Assembly (NCBI GenBank): GCA_964496595.1
Contig: CAZCAI010000123.1
Location: forward strand, 1 to 15,537
Reading direction: 5' to 3'
DNA: 15,537 nt
From: JAAAOZ01 sp964496595
Lineage (GTDB): Bacteria; Chloroflexota; Anaerolineae; B4-G1; SLSP01
The number at the start of each line of letters is the position of its first letter. Within the stretch, counting starts at the first letter, position 1. Below are positions 1 through 8,549 of the stretch, piece by piece. The notes below the pieces were generated by a model that ran no database searches, had not been told where the DNA came from, and saw only the letters and a list, made by a program, of their open reading frames with translations. The position numbers and the translations under genes are program-made.

Positions 1-125
1 AGGTGTGCGCATCGCGTGGGCCTGATCCGGCGCTGTTGCGTTGCCAGAACTGCTTTGTATGAATGGTTGGGTAGGGGGCATCGATTTATGATACCTGCGA
101 CTATCAACAACTTAGGAGGTATATG
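1..125. other. left edge and leader of the propeller lipoprotein gene
   Basis: No gene can be assigned here. One plus frame is open from base 1 to a stop at 124-126, but its translation resembles no family I know. The other two plus frames stop at 23-25 and 58-60, and either could be the tail of a gene lying outside the window. A strong Shine-Dalgarno, AGGAGG at 114-119, belongs to the following lipoprotein. No convincing -35/-10 pair is visible. Confidence 0.4.
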
Positions 126-1337
126 ATGAACAGAAGGATGATTTTTGCCGTACTGGGGGTAGTCGTGTCACTATGGTTGTTGAGCGGCTGCGATGGCCCC
201 GGCGTGCTACATAATACCCCATCAACTCAGACGCCTGGCCCGCTGGCCGAAATTAGCACTTCGCCTTTGTCTACCCCGCAACCCACCGAGAGCGCCACGT
301 CCACGCCATCGCCTACTGCAACCTCCCAACTAGTAGAGACTCCACAGCTAACGCCCACACGAATACCGTCTCGCACTATACACACACCCATCTCAGCCTC
401 CCAAATGCGGGGTGAGTGGCGTAGAATTACGACTGCTGATGGCCTGTGTACCAATTGGCCGGTGTTTGTCGGCGTGTGGTACATTGGTACGGACTCCACT
501 ACACTCTGTTATTCAACAAAACCGGTGGATGAAACCACCTGGCCTACCAGGACTGTGCCGCTGGGTACCCGTGTGACAGCCGTAGATAAGTTTCCTCCCG
601 GCGGAGGAGAAATGTATGCCACAGATGCCGGAGTGTGCTGGTACGATGGTGTTGATTGGCGTTGCCGGACGCCGGCCGAGGGATATCCGTATCGAGACAT
701 ACGGAGAATAGACCATATCAGCGCTGAGGAAGTGCTTATGTTGGCCGATGCTATCGCATACCAAGGACAAACCTATAACATCCCAGAGATCGTGGGCATG
801 GGAGCTGCTCGGCCCACCTGGATCGCCGCTTCGGAGAAACCGGAGCGCAACCCAGATTCGGGAGAATGGCGCCCCATTCCTGAGATCTGGGTGGGCACGA
901 ATGGGTATGGCATCGTTCTGATTCAACCAAAGACAGGTGAATTTACACGCTATACTACGGCTGACGGATTACCTGACGACGTGATCCGAGACATCGAGAT
1001 CGGTGCCGGCCTTCGCGATTACCTTGAGCGTCGTGTATGGGTAGCAACGAGTAGTGGTATAGGTCGCTGGGATGGTGAGGGCTGGACGGCGTTCACTACC
1101 GCAGATGGGTTGCCTTCCAATGACATACGTGGTATTGCAGCGTATCAAGATGTGTTGTGGGCAGCTACGGCTGGCGGCGCGGCGTACTATGATGGTCAAT
1201 CCTGGCAAGCGTTCACTCACGAAAACGGCCTCCCTGAAGGGGAACTGAATGGCGTCAAGTTTGGGGCAGATGGAATCTGGTTTAGTACCCGGGGGAGTGG
1301 GCTATTGGTTTTCGTCATCCAGATACCAATAGAGTGA
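126..1337 (+). CDS. lipoprotein with two-component-regulator-type propeller repeats
   Basis: This is probably an exported lipoprotein whose C-terminal part is a partial beta-propeller. Two ATGs lie in tandem at 123 and 126. AGGAGG at 114-119 is 6 nt from the second and only 3 nt from the first, so 126 is preferred (403 aa). The N-terminus has two basic residues, a hydrophobic stretch and a lipobox ending L-S-G-C (Cys22), which predicts signal peptidase II cleavage and lipidation. A linker rich in Pro, Thr and Ser (about residues 30-95) follows, as expected for a tether. The remainder carries repeats with the signature 'TTADGLP..dIr.I' then 'WvaT..G..rwDG..W' (TTADGL near residues 102, 278 and 325, and HENGL near 366), the pattern of Reg_prop (PF07494) blades. 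No kinase domain follows, so this is a stand-alone sensor-like or binding protein. The ligand is unknown. GC content is lower than in the minus-strand genes further right. Confidence 0.8.
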   Translation: MNRRMIFAVLGVVVSLWLLSGCDGPGVLHNTPSTQTPGPLAEISTSPLSTPQPTESATSTPSPTATSQLVETPQLTPTRIPSRTIHTPISASQMRGEWRRITTADGLCTNWPVFVGVWYIGTDSTTLCYSTKPVDETTWPTRTVPLGTRVTAVDKFPPGGGEMYATDAGVCWYDGVDWRCRTPAEGYPYRDIRRIDHISAEEVLMLADAIAYQGQTYNIPEIVGMGAARPTWIAASEKPERNPDSGEWRPIPEIWVGTNGYGIVLIQPKTGEFTRYTTADGLPDDVIRDIEIGAGLRDYLERRVWVATSSGIGRWDGEGWTAFTTADGLPSNDIRGIAAYQDVLWAATAGGAAYYDGQSWQAFTHENGLPEGELNGVKFGADGIWFSTRGSGLLVFVIQIPIE

Positions 1338-1457
1338 TTCCCAGTTTAGACTCAATATGGTTCAGTTAAGGCTTGTAGGTGCATTTTAGCGCGTTTTCGG
1401 GCGATAGACCTGATCGTTGCTTATTTAAACCGTATTGAGTTTGGGCTATCACTCTAT
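1329..1457. repeat. long imperfect inverted repeat overlapping the lipoprotein stop codon
   Basis: Bases 1329-1338 (atagagtgat) are an exact reverse complement of 1448-1457. Bases 1350-1370 are a near reverse complement of 1420-1440, with 16 of 21 positions matching. The arms enclose about 49 nt, so RNA from this region could fold into a long interrupted hairpin. The left arm includes the stop codon of the lipoprotein gene (1335-1337). It may act as an mRNA end structure, or be a small MITE-like insertion that supplied the end of the gene. No clear target-site duplication was found. Confidence 0.5.
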
Positions 1458-1516
1458 GTAATGTTATGTAATTGAGATACTAGAAGGAACAGATAGATAC
1501 AAAAGGAGATCTATAA

Positions 1517-1933
1517 ATGAATGTCAAAATACAACACTTTTTCAAGGCTGTCAGCGTCTTAAGGGTACTTATTATGCACTTGTCGGGGCAGGCGTCTGCG
1601 GTGAAGGCGGTAGAAGTTCGGCAGGAACCACCGCCAGATCGGGTTGTACAGGGTTACGGCGACTTCCCGCGTCTGCCGGTCGTCGCGCCGGGCGCGGACG
1701 GCACGACCCTGGCGTTGTACCTGGTCGAGGGCAACCGGGCCACACAATTGCAGGAATTCGAGGGACTGCACATTGGCGACGATTCGGTTATCGTGCGGCC
1801 TTCTCCAAATGGTGAGCATATCGCGGCCCTGCTGCTTGATAGTTGGGATGGAGCTTCCACGCTCGAAGTTCTGAACGTCGAGGAGACACGCCGTGTCACG
1901 CTTGATGAGGGCGCTGGTGGGAATGGCGAATGA
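1517..1933 (+). CDS. hypothetical protein, TolB/WD40-like fragment
   Basis: This is a 138-aa reading frame whose function is not recognised. The start is supported by AGGAG at 1504-1508, 8 nt before the ATG. The N-terminus (about residues 8-28) is moderately hydrophobic and ends in A-S-A, so it could be a weak signal peptide. Residues 50-130 look like one or two beta-propeller blades, with 'SPNGEHIAALL' resembling the TolB/WD40 'SPDGk.iaf' strand and followed by 'STLEVLNVEETRRVTL'. A full propeller needs several more blades, so the product is truncated or the gene is broken. The frame stops at 1933 while the next frame is already open, so a single-base shift between 1875 and 1933 would fuse the two. 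It is either a short real gene or the front part of a pseudogene. Confidence 0.5.
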   Translation: MNVKIQHFFKAVSVLRVLIMHLSGQASAVKAVEVRQEPPPDRVVQGYGDFPRLPVVAPGADGTTLALYLVEGNRATQLQEFEGLHIGDDSVIVRPSPNGEHIAALLLDSWDGASTLEVLNVEETRRVTLDEGAGGNGE

Positions 1934-2291
1934 GGTTGGCCTGGGCCAGAAGAAAGCCTATTCTTCTTATCAAAATGGCAGTCGGACAGTTTTAGGGCCG
2001 TTAGTTTATCATAATTATGGGTCTTGGACCGCGGGTATTGCGGTGCAGAACATCAGTTTCTACGAGGTTACTGTCGACCTTGAGTATTACGATACTGATG
2101 GCGATTGGGTAGGACACCAACTCAACCAGATCATTGGGGGCAAGAGAATGGATTTCTTCTTTGCGCCACAAACTGGCTTTAAGGGATCGGTCTTGATCAC
2201 GGCGGATGAAGATATTGTAGCTGTGGTCAACGTGGTCAACACCGCTGGTGGTGGCGACGCCGAGGCAATTTATAATGCCAGCAATCGTTAA
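1893..2291 (+). CDS. fragment of a secreted beta-sandwich domain, possibly frameshifted from the preceding frame
   Basis: This is a 132-aa frame overlapping the previous one by 41 nt. The GTG at 1893 has AGGAG at 1881-1885 with 7 nt spacing, so coupled translation is possible; an ATG at 1923 is an alternative start with a poorer ribosome site. Residues from about 24 on ('SRTVLGPLVYHNYGSWTAGIA', then 'VQN', 'LEYYDTDG', 'GSVLITADEDIVAVVNVV') resemble a domain common in exported Chloroflexota proteins, where it is usually part of a longer chain. There is no signal peptide, so on its own the product would stay in the cytoplasm, which argues for a broken gene. The frame is open only from 1875, and a +1 shift in 1875-1933 would join it to the upstream TolB-like piece to give about 258 aa. 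The domain resemblance is from memory of the family style and is moderate evidence. Confidence 0.45.
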   Translation: MSRLMRALVGMANEVGLGQKKAYSSYQNGSRTVLGPLVYHNYGSWTAGIAVQNISFYEVTVDLEYYDTDGDWVGHQLNQIIGGKRMDFFFAPQTGFKGSVLITADEDIVAVVNVVNTAGGGDAEAIYNASNR

Positions 2292-2323
2292 GCCGGCTCT
2301 TGGCTGGGGGACCTTGTCACAGT

Positions 2324-2336
2324 GATCTGACGATCC
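2324..2336 (-). repeat. short GTCA-loop hairpin core shared with 6577-6589
   Basis: The 13 bases gatctgacgatcc occur here and again, exactly, at 6577-6589. On the minus strand they read ggatc-gtca-gatc, a small stem with a GTCA loop. The site lies in the convergent spacer between the plus-strand fragment and the terminator of the peptidase gene. Confidence 0.4.
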
Positions 2337-2362
2337 CCTGGAAGCAATTTGGTAACATCAAA

Positions 2363-2397
2363 ACAGCCCGCAGGTTGTCTTATTGCCTGCGGGCTGT
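2363..2397 (-). terminator. intrinsic terminator of the S9 peptidase gene
   Basis: A perfect 12-bp stem (2363-2374 with 2386-2397, acagcccgcagg/cctgcgggctgt) encloses an 11-nt loop. On the minus strand it is followed by TTTTGATGTT, a short T-rich tail. It starts about 20 nt after the peptidase stop codon, and no T-run follows on the plus strand, so it serves the minus-strand transcript. Confidence 0.8.
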
Positions 2398-2416
2398 GAC
2401 GTTATCTCGGCTTCGA

Positions 2417-4594
<2,178 letters not shown>

Positions 4595-4605
4595 ATCGAC
4601 TCCAA

Positions 4606-4729
4606 TTGCGAATGATGAATTTTGAATTGCGAATTTAGAATCTTTACTCAATAGCATTATTCGCAATTCGCAATTCGCAATTCTAAATTCCAACTTCCAA
4701 CTTCCAACTTCCAACCTCCAACTTCCAGT
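4606..4729. repeat. phased heptanucleotide array with opposed halves upstream of the peptidase gene
   Basis: Bases 4660-4729 are ten consecutive 7-nt units: ttcgcaa three times, ttctaaa, ttccaac four times, ctccaac, ttccagt. Bases 4606-4640 are five units in the opposite orientation (ttgcgaa, tgatgaa, ttttgaa, ttgcgaa, tttagaa). The halves flank a 19-bp spacer (4641-4659), so the array can fold back on itself. It ends 3 bp from the ribosome site of the peptidase gene. It matches the general type called short tandemly repeated repetitive (STRR) sequences, described in cyanobacteria. Confidence 0.85.
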
Positions 4730-4762
4730 ATATCCCAATTTGGCGACTCTTCAACACAGGCG

Positions 4763-5677
4763 CTATGAGACGTCTCGTAGGGAATCCAGTAGCTCCTGGG
4801 GATCATTGCATTGGAGCGGGGCGACGCGAGTGGAGCGGGGGACGTCGGCGTGGCGCAGGTAGTTGCTGAGGTGTTTGCGAAAGCGCAGCAGGCCGTGATG
4901 GCGTCCGTGGAAGGCCAACATCATCTGGAGATGGCGGCGCATCACGGCGAAGCGCTCCTGGGTTGGGATGTCGGCGCGATCTCGGCGCTGGAAGATCCAC
5001 GGGTGGCCCAGCGCCGCCCGCCCAATCATCACGCCATCGCAGCCGGTGTGCGCCTGGATGCGCGCGATGTCGGCCACTTCTTTGACATCCCCGCTGGCAA
5101 GCACGGGTAGATCGACGGAGGCCTTGATCTCCGCGATGGCATCCCAATCCGCCGCGCCCTGGAAGCCCTGCGCGGCTGTGCGCCCGTGTACCGCGATGGC
5201 CGCCGCGCCGCTCTCCTCCAGCACGCGCGCGACCTCTAAATAGTTGCGCGCCTCCCAGCCCAGGCGGATCTTGGCCGTGATGGGCAGCGCGACCGCGCGG
5301 GTGAGCGCCGCGATGATCCGCCCGATCTTGGCGGGATGTTGGAGCAGCGCCGCGCCGTTGTCATTCTTGACGATCTTGGGCTTGGCGCATCCCAGGTTGA
5401 GGTCGATGACGTCGATGCCTAACGGGGCGATGCGCTGGGCGGCCTCGGCGATCTCCTCCGGCTCGCTGCCGTAGAGCTGCGCCACGAGCGGGCGCTCGTC
5501 GGGGTGGAAGCGCAGCATCTGCCGCGAGCGCTGCCCTTCCCAGTTGTAGATGATGGCCCGCGAGGAGAGCAGCCCGGTGGCGACCAGCGCCGCCCCCATC
5601 TCGCGGCAGATGCGCCGGAAGGGTTGATCGTTGTAGCCGGAGAGCGGCGCCAGGATCAGCTCGCCGCGCACAGGCAT
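4763..5677 (-). CDS. dus: tRNA-dihydrouridine synthase
   Basis: This is an FMN-dependent enzyme that reduces uridine in the D-loop of tRNA, acting in the cytosol with NADPH. The 304-aa product begins 'MPVRGELILAPLSGYND', the Dus opening strand (usually 'APMAG.TD'). Further landmarks, numbered from this ATG, are the catalytic Cys97 in 'DLNLGCAKPK', 'ITAKIRLGW' (Lys136, Arg138), His164 in 'VHGRT', 'ASGDVKEVADI' and 'GCDGVMIGRAALGHPWIF', covering the flavin-binding end of the TIM barrel. The pattern is closest to the DusB branch, but the subtype is not certain. The frame is open to a TTG at 5734, but that start has no ribosome site, overlaps the upstream gene and adds residues the family lacks. 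The ATG at 5677 has only a weak ribosome site and lies 43 nt after the upstream membrane-protein gene, consistent with one transcript. Confidence 0.92.
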   Translation of the reverse strand: MPVRGELILAPLSGYNDQPFRRICREMGAALVATGLLSSRAIIYNWEGQRSRQMLRFHPDERPLVAQLYGSEPEEIAEAAQRIAPLGIDVIDLNLGCAKPKIVKNDNGAALLQHPAKIGRIIAALTRAVALPITAKIRLGWEARNYLEVARVLEESGAAAIAVHGRTAAQGFQGAADWDAIAEIKASVDLPVLASGDVKEVADIARIQAHTGCDGVMIGRAALGHPWIFQRRDRADIPTQERFAVMRRHLQMMLAFHGRHHGLLRFRKHLSNYLRHADVPRSTRVAPLQCNDPQELLDSLRDVS

Positions 5678-5720
5678 GTCCCGAATGTAAAATGCGACGT
5701 CGGTTGTTCTGGGCACGCTC

Positions 5721-6461
5721 TTAGACGTTGGCAATGGATTTGCGGGTGCGTTCTTGCCAATCTCGAAGCGCGAAAGGGGCGTACATCAGTAAAATCGATA
5801 CGATGCCCAGGCCTTCAATCCATAAAATGTACCACGGCCACGGCGGCAGCGCATCCAAGATGCTGGCCGTCGCCGGTTTATGCGCGATGTAGAGGTAATT
5901 GCTGCCGATGAGGACGTTGATGACGCCCACGACGATCATATAGAGGTTCGAGATAAGGCCCACGCGCCACAGGGACGCGGGCCGGGGTCGATAGCCCGCT
6001 ATAAGGGTCATATAGAGCGCGCTGATGACAATCGCGCCGTGCGAGATAAAGACCTGGAAGAAGCGGAAGTGCGGGAAGCCGTAGATGCCCGCGTCGGGCG
6101 TGAGCAGGGCCTGCATCGCGCCGGGAATGCCCAGCAGGTAGGCGAATTCGTAGATGGTGTAGTTTTCGGTGATCAGCATCCACGCGCTGAGGAAGACCAG
6201 CACGCTGCACAGATGCAACGGGAGCGTCGTCTGAAGCGACCACTGGCCCGTCGTCCAATTCCAGAGGTGCCAGAGCGTCTCGTTGACCAGCAAAATGATG
6301 GCCAGGCCGTAGCGCACGCGCCGATGCCACATCATATCTGTCCGGCGGAGGCGCAGGAGCGCCAGACCGCCTAACGCCGCCAGCCCCAGCGCAATCCAAT
6401 GGGCGCGCGAGAAGAGCACAAACGGCGCGCCGCTCCAATCTTTGCCAAACCATTCTCCCAT
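5721..6461 (-). CDS. TIGR02206 / YwaF family integral membrane protein
   Basis: This is a 246-aa membrane protein of unknown biochemical role. Family landmarks are clear: 'LPLHLCSVLVFL' after the second or third segment, 'GIPGAMQALLTPD', 'GFPHFRFFQVFISHG', 'NLYMIVVGVINVLIGSNYLYI', 'KPATASILD' and 'PWPWYI'. About seven hydrophobic segments span residues 20-35, 50-66, 82-98, 103-118, 134-155, 165-185 and 206-230. The ATG at 6461 is preceded by AGGTGA about 4 nt upstream. It lies just before the dus gene on the same strand. The conserved LPLH and FPH histidines face similar positions throughout the family, but no reaction has been assigned that I can name. Confidence 0.85.
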   Translation of the reverse strand: MGEWFGKDWSGAPFVLFSRAHWIALGLAALGGLALLRLRRTDMMWHRRVRYGLAIILLVNETLWHLWNWTTGQWSLQTTLPLHLCSVLVFLSAWMLITENYTIYEFAYLLGIPGAMQALLTPDAGIYGFPHFRFFQVFISHGAIVISALYMTLIAGYRPRPASLWRVGLISNLYMIVVGVINVLIGSNYLYIAHKPATASILDALPPWPWYILWIEGLGIVSILLMYAPFALRDWQERTRKSIANV

Positions 6462-6539
6462 AATTCACCTGCCTGTGTTTAAAAATTGAAAGTCTAGTAC
6501 ATCGCGGCATAAATAACTCCCCAGTTGAATTTGCTCCAA

Positions 6540-6600
6540 GGGGAACGTCAGTTCCCCGTTCCGACGTAGAGTCGCGGATCTGACGATCCGCTCTGAGCGG
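6540..6600. repeat. paired GTCA/TGAC-loop hairpins between the methyltransferase and YwaF-like genes
   Basis: Hairpin one is ggggaac-gtca-gttcccc (6540-6557) and hairpin two is gcggatc-tgac-gatccgc (6574-6591). Both have perfect 7-bp stems and 4-nt loops, and the two loops are exact reverse complements. A third, competing stem, ccgct/agcgg (6588-6592 with 6596-6600), would break the second hairpin. No T-run follows on either strand, so a simple terminator is unlikely. The rest of the spacer (6462-6664) shows no gene. Confidence 0.65.
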
Positions 6601-6664
6601 GGCTAACTGAGGATGGACTTCCGCCGCGTTGTACTAGAGTCAGAAAGTCTAAAGTCGCGCTTGG

Positions 6665-7465
6665 TTACCTTGCTACAAAGAGGCCGGAGGCTTTCGTGAT
6701 TGTTATTGGCCCGTCGGTGGCGATGCGGCGCTCGATTTCCTCGCCGAAGGCGGCCAGCGACTTGGCATCGAACGCGGGGTGGGCGAGCATCGTCAGCGAC
6801 GAGCGCGCGTAGGCGATCAAGGGCGCGGCTTCCGGGACGACGAGGCCGTCCTCGTAATGATCAACGTGTACCTCGTCGAAGAGAGGCGCGAGTTGCGCCG
6901 CGCCGTTCTCCAGCGTGAAGCCCCGCGTTACCTGCTGTGCTGACTTTAGGATCCCCGGCGCGAACGGCGCGACCAGTTCCCACAACTCGCGCATGTGATC
7001 CTCGCCCACGGTCGAGGCGTAGAACGTCCCCCTCGGCGCGAGCGCGCGACGGATCTCGCGCAACGCCCGCGCTCGATGGGGCACGTGGTAGAGCATGTGG
7101 TGGGCGGTGACCGCGTCGAAATGCGCGGTCCTAAAGGGAATCGCTTGAGCATCGACCACGGCGAACAGCGGCGCGCGGGGTAGATCCGCAAGCTGCGCGC
7201 GCGCCGAGGCTACCATCCCTGGCGAGAAATCGGTGAGCGCGAGCTTTGTACCGGCGGATATGCGGTCGCGATTCTGCCGCCACAATCCGCCCGGCCCGCA
7301 TCCCAACGCCAGGATGCGCCCATGCGTGAGGATGTGCGGGTCGATGTGATCGAAGACCCAGCGATGCCAGGGCGTCGTGTTGCGGTTGAAGCGGGCGTGG
7401 AGTTGGACGCGCGCTTCCAAGTTATCCGAGGTTTTGTATTGTTCCGCGACAAGTTTTTGGGGCAC
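6665..7465 (-). CDS. class I SAM-dependent methyltransferase
   Basis: This is a 266-aa Rossmann-fold methyltransferase of the Methyltransf_11/25 type. Motif I is 'ILALGCGPGG' (residues 51-60), the acidic residue after beta-2 is Asp79 in 'LALTDFSPGM', motif II-like 'VVDAQAIPF' is at 103-111, and 'FDAVTAHHMLYHVPHRARALREIRRALAPRGTFYAS' covers the post-motif strands. The start is a GTG at 7465, with GGAG at 7474-7477 placed 8 nt upstream. The acceptor cannot be read from sequence; small-molecule targets are common in this class. The gene follows the zinc-ribbon membrane protein by 127 nt, and that gap contains a heptamer array. Co-transcription with the response-regulator pair is possible but not shown. 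Confidence 0.85.
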   Translation of the reverse strand: MPQKLVAEQYKTSDNLEARVQLHARFNRNTTPWHRWVFDHIDPHILTHGRILALGCGPGGLWRQNRDRISAGTKLALTDFSPGMVASARAQLADLPRAPLFAVVDAQAIPFRTAHFDAVTAHHMLYHVPHRARALREIRRALAPRGTFYASTVGEDHMRELWELVAPFAPGILKSAQQVTRGFTLENGAAQLAPLFDEVHVDHYEDGLVVPEAAPLIAYARSSLTMLAHPAFDAKSLAAFGEEIERRIATDGPITITKASGLFVAR

Positions 7466-7506
7466 AGTATAATCTCCGAGGTTGAGCTTATCTTTAATGA
7501 AAGATA

Positions 7507-7534
7507 TTACGTAATACGCAATACGTTTTACGAG
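7507..7534. repeat. short phased heptamer array upstream of the methyltransferase gene
   Basis: Four 7-nt units follow one another: attacgt, aatacgc, aatacgt, tttacga. The sequence differs from the array at 4606-4729 but the unit length is the same, and it again lies about 30 nt upstream of the ribosome site of a minus-strand gene. The gttacgt-like units are partly self-complementary. Confidence 0.6.
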
Positions 7535-7592
7535 TTGTCAAATCGAGAACCCCTTTGCCCTACATTGAAGACAGCGCTTACGAGATCTCTTT

Positions 7593-8114
7593 CTACGACT
7601 TGGGCCGCCACGCTCGCGCTGGATTGAGCGCCGTGAATTGCGCGTGGTACGCTTCATTGTAGAAGCGTATTGTGCCGGAGGTATACAATCCGCAGGGATC
7701 CGAGTTGTCGCTGGCATAGCCCGGCGGCGGATCGCCAACTTCGCGCTTGCGCCATCGCTTTTCAAGGCCCGTGATCGCTAACACCCCCATCACCACACTC
7801 GCAATGAGCAGGCCAAAGACCGGCCCCATGATGATCACCAGCACGAGTTCATCTCCTATCAGGAGCAAGACCGACAGAATCAACCCCAGTGCGAAGGAGA
7901 ATAGAGTGACTACCCGGTTTATCTTGCGATTGTTCTCCTCGAGCTTCTGAGCGTAGGTTTTGCATTCTTCGCATATCGGCGCGGAAAAATCTATGCGCAC
8001 TCTGTGGCGAGAGCTACTGCTACTGCGTAGTTTGACCGCGCGGCTGGCTTGCGGTGGGCGCTGTCCGCACCACGCGCATACGGGTGGAAATTGCATAGGT
8101 GGTCTGTTGTTCAT
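7593..8114 (-). CDS. small membrane protein with N-terminal zinc-ribbon-like cysteines
   Basis: This is a 173-aa protein of unknown function. Two CxxC pairs (Cys13/Cys16 and Cys48/Cys51) flank a basic, serine-rich stretch and could bind one zinc ion. A short charged helix (about 52-67) leads into two hydrophobic segments (about 68-87 and 90-116), followed by a basic patch 'EKRWRKRE' and a polar C-terminal tail of about 50 residues. By the positive-inside rule, both ends are probably cytoplasmic. The ATG at 8114 has AAGG about 10 nt upstream. The gene starts 12 nt after the response regulator stop, so the two are probably co-transcribed and translationally close. That makes a link to signalling possible but unproven. 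I do not recognise a named family. Confidence 0.7.
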   Translation of the reverse strand: MNNRPPMQFPPVCAWCGQRPPQASRAVKLRSSSSSRHRVRIDFSAPICEECKTYAQKLEENNRKINRVVTLFSFALGLILSVLLLIGDELVLVIIMGPVFGLLIASVVMGVLAITGLEKRWRKREVGDPPPGYASDNSDPCGLYTSGTIRFYNEAYHAQFTALNPARAWRPKS

Positions 8115-8126
8115 TGTATATTGTCC

Positions 8127-8501
8127 TTAACCTGTTGATTCGCGATATGCTTCTTGAATCGTCGTGACCAATTCGTCCAGATCGAAGGGCTTGGTGATGT
8201 ACCATTTGATCTCCAACTCGCGGGCGCGCTGATCGTGGCGCTCGCTGCGCCAGGCCGAAAGGATGACGATGGGGGTATCCGCCGTCTCCGGAGCGGCCTG
8301 GAGCATCTCGATGGTGTCGAAGCCGCTCACCTCCGGCATCCGCAGATCCATCAGGATGATGTCCGGGCGCCAGCTTGTGGCTTTCTTCAGCCCTTCCCGC
8401 CCGTTGGTGGCCAGGGCCACGTCGATGTGGGATAGCTTCAACAGTTGATTGACCAACTCCCGTTGAGAGGGATCGTCTTCTACATATAATACTCGGATCA
8501 T
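8127..8501 (-). CDS. single-domain response regulator (CheY-like receiver)
   Basis: This is a 124-aa receiver domain with no output domain. The phospho-acceptor is Asp52 in 'ILMDLRMPEVSG', the acidic metal-binding group is Glu8-Asp9-Asp10, the switch Ser82 is in 'IVILSAW' and Lys104 is in 'ITKPF'. All conserved residues are present, so phosphorylation should work. The ATG at 8501 has AGGAGG (8508-8513 on the plus strand) with 6 nt spacing. No histidine kinase is seen in the window, so its partner lies elsewhere. It probably acts by protein-protein contact or in a multi-step relay. It heads a close pair with the small zinc-ribbon-like membrane protein downstream. Confidence 0.93.
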   Translation of the reverse strand: MIRVLYVEDDPSQRELVNQLLKLSHIDVALATNGREGLKKATSWRPDIILMDLRMPEVSGFDTIEMLQAAPETADTPIVILSAWRSERHDQRARELEIKWYITKPFDLDELVTTIQEAYRESTG

Positions 8502-8549
8502 AGGTTGCCTCCTGTTCCGGCGATGCCTCGTGGTCGTTGTGTGATAATC

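Noticed and set aside
4606..4729. CRISPR array
   Set aside because: Units are 7 nt with no spacers between them, there are two orientations, and no cas genes are nearby.
4595..4738. 48-residue N-terminal extension of the S9 peptidase
   Set aside because: It translates the heptamer array, which gives the repetitive 'WRLEVGSWKLE' and 'RIANCELRI' sequence; the ATG at 4594 has a good ribosome site.
4767..4776. 10-bp perfect palindrome gagacgtctc at the end of the dus gene
   Set aside because: It is inside coding sequence and a single short palindrome is expected by chance.
5678..5734. TTG start of the dihydrouridine synthase
   Set aside because: No ribosome site, overlap with the upstream gene, and 19 extra residues unlike the family.
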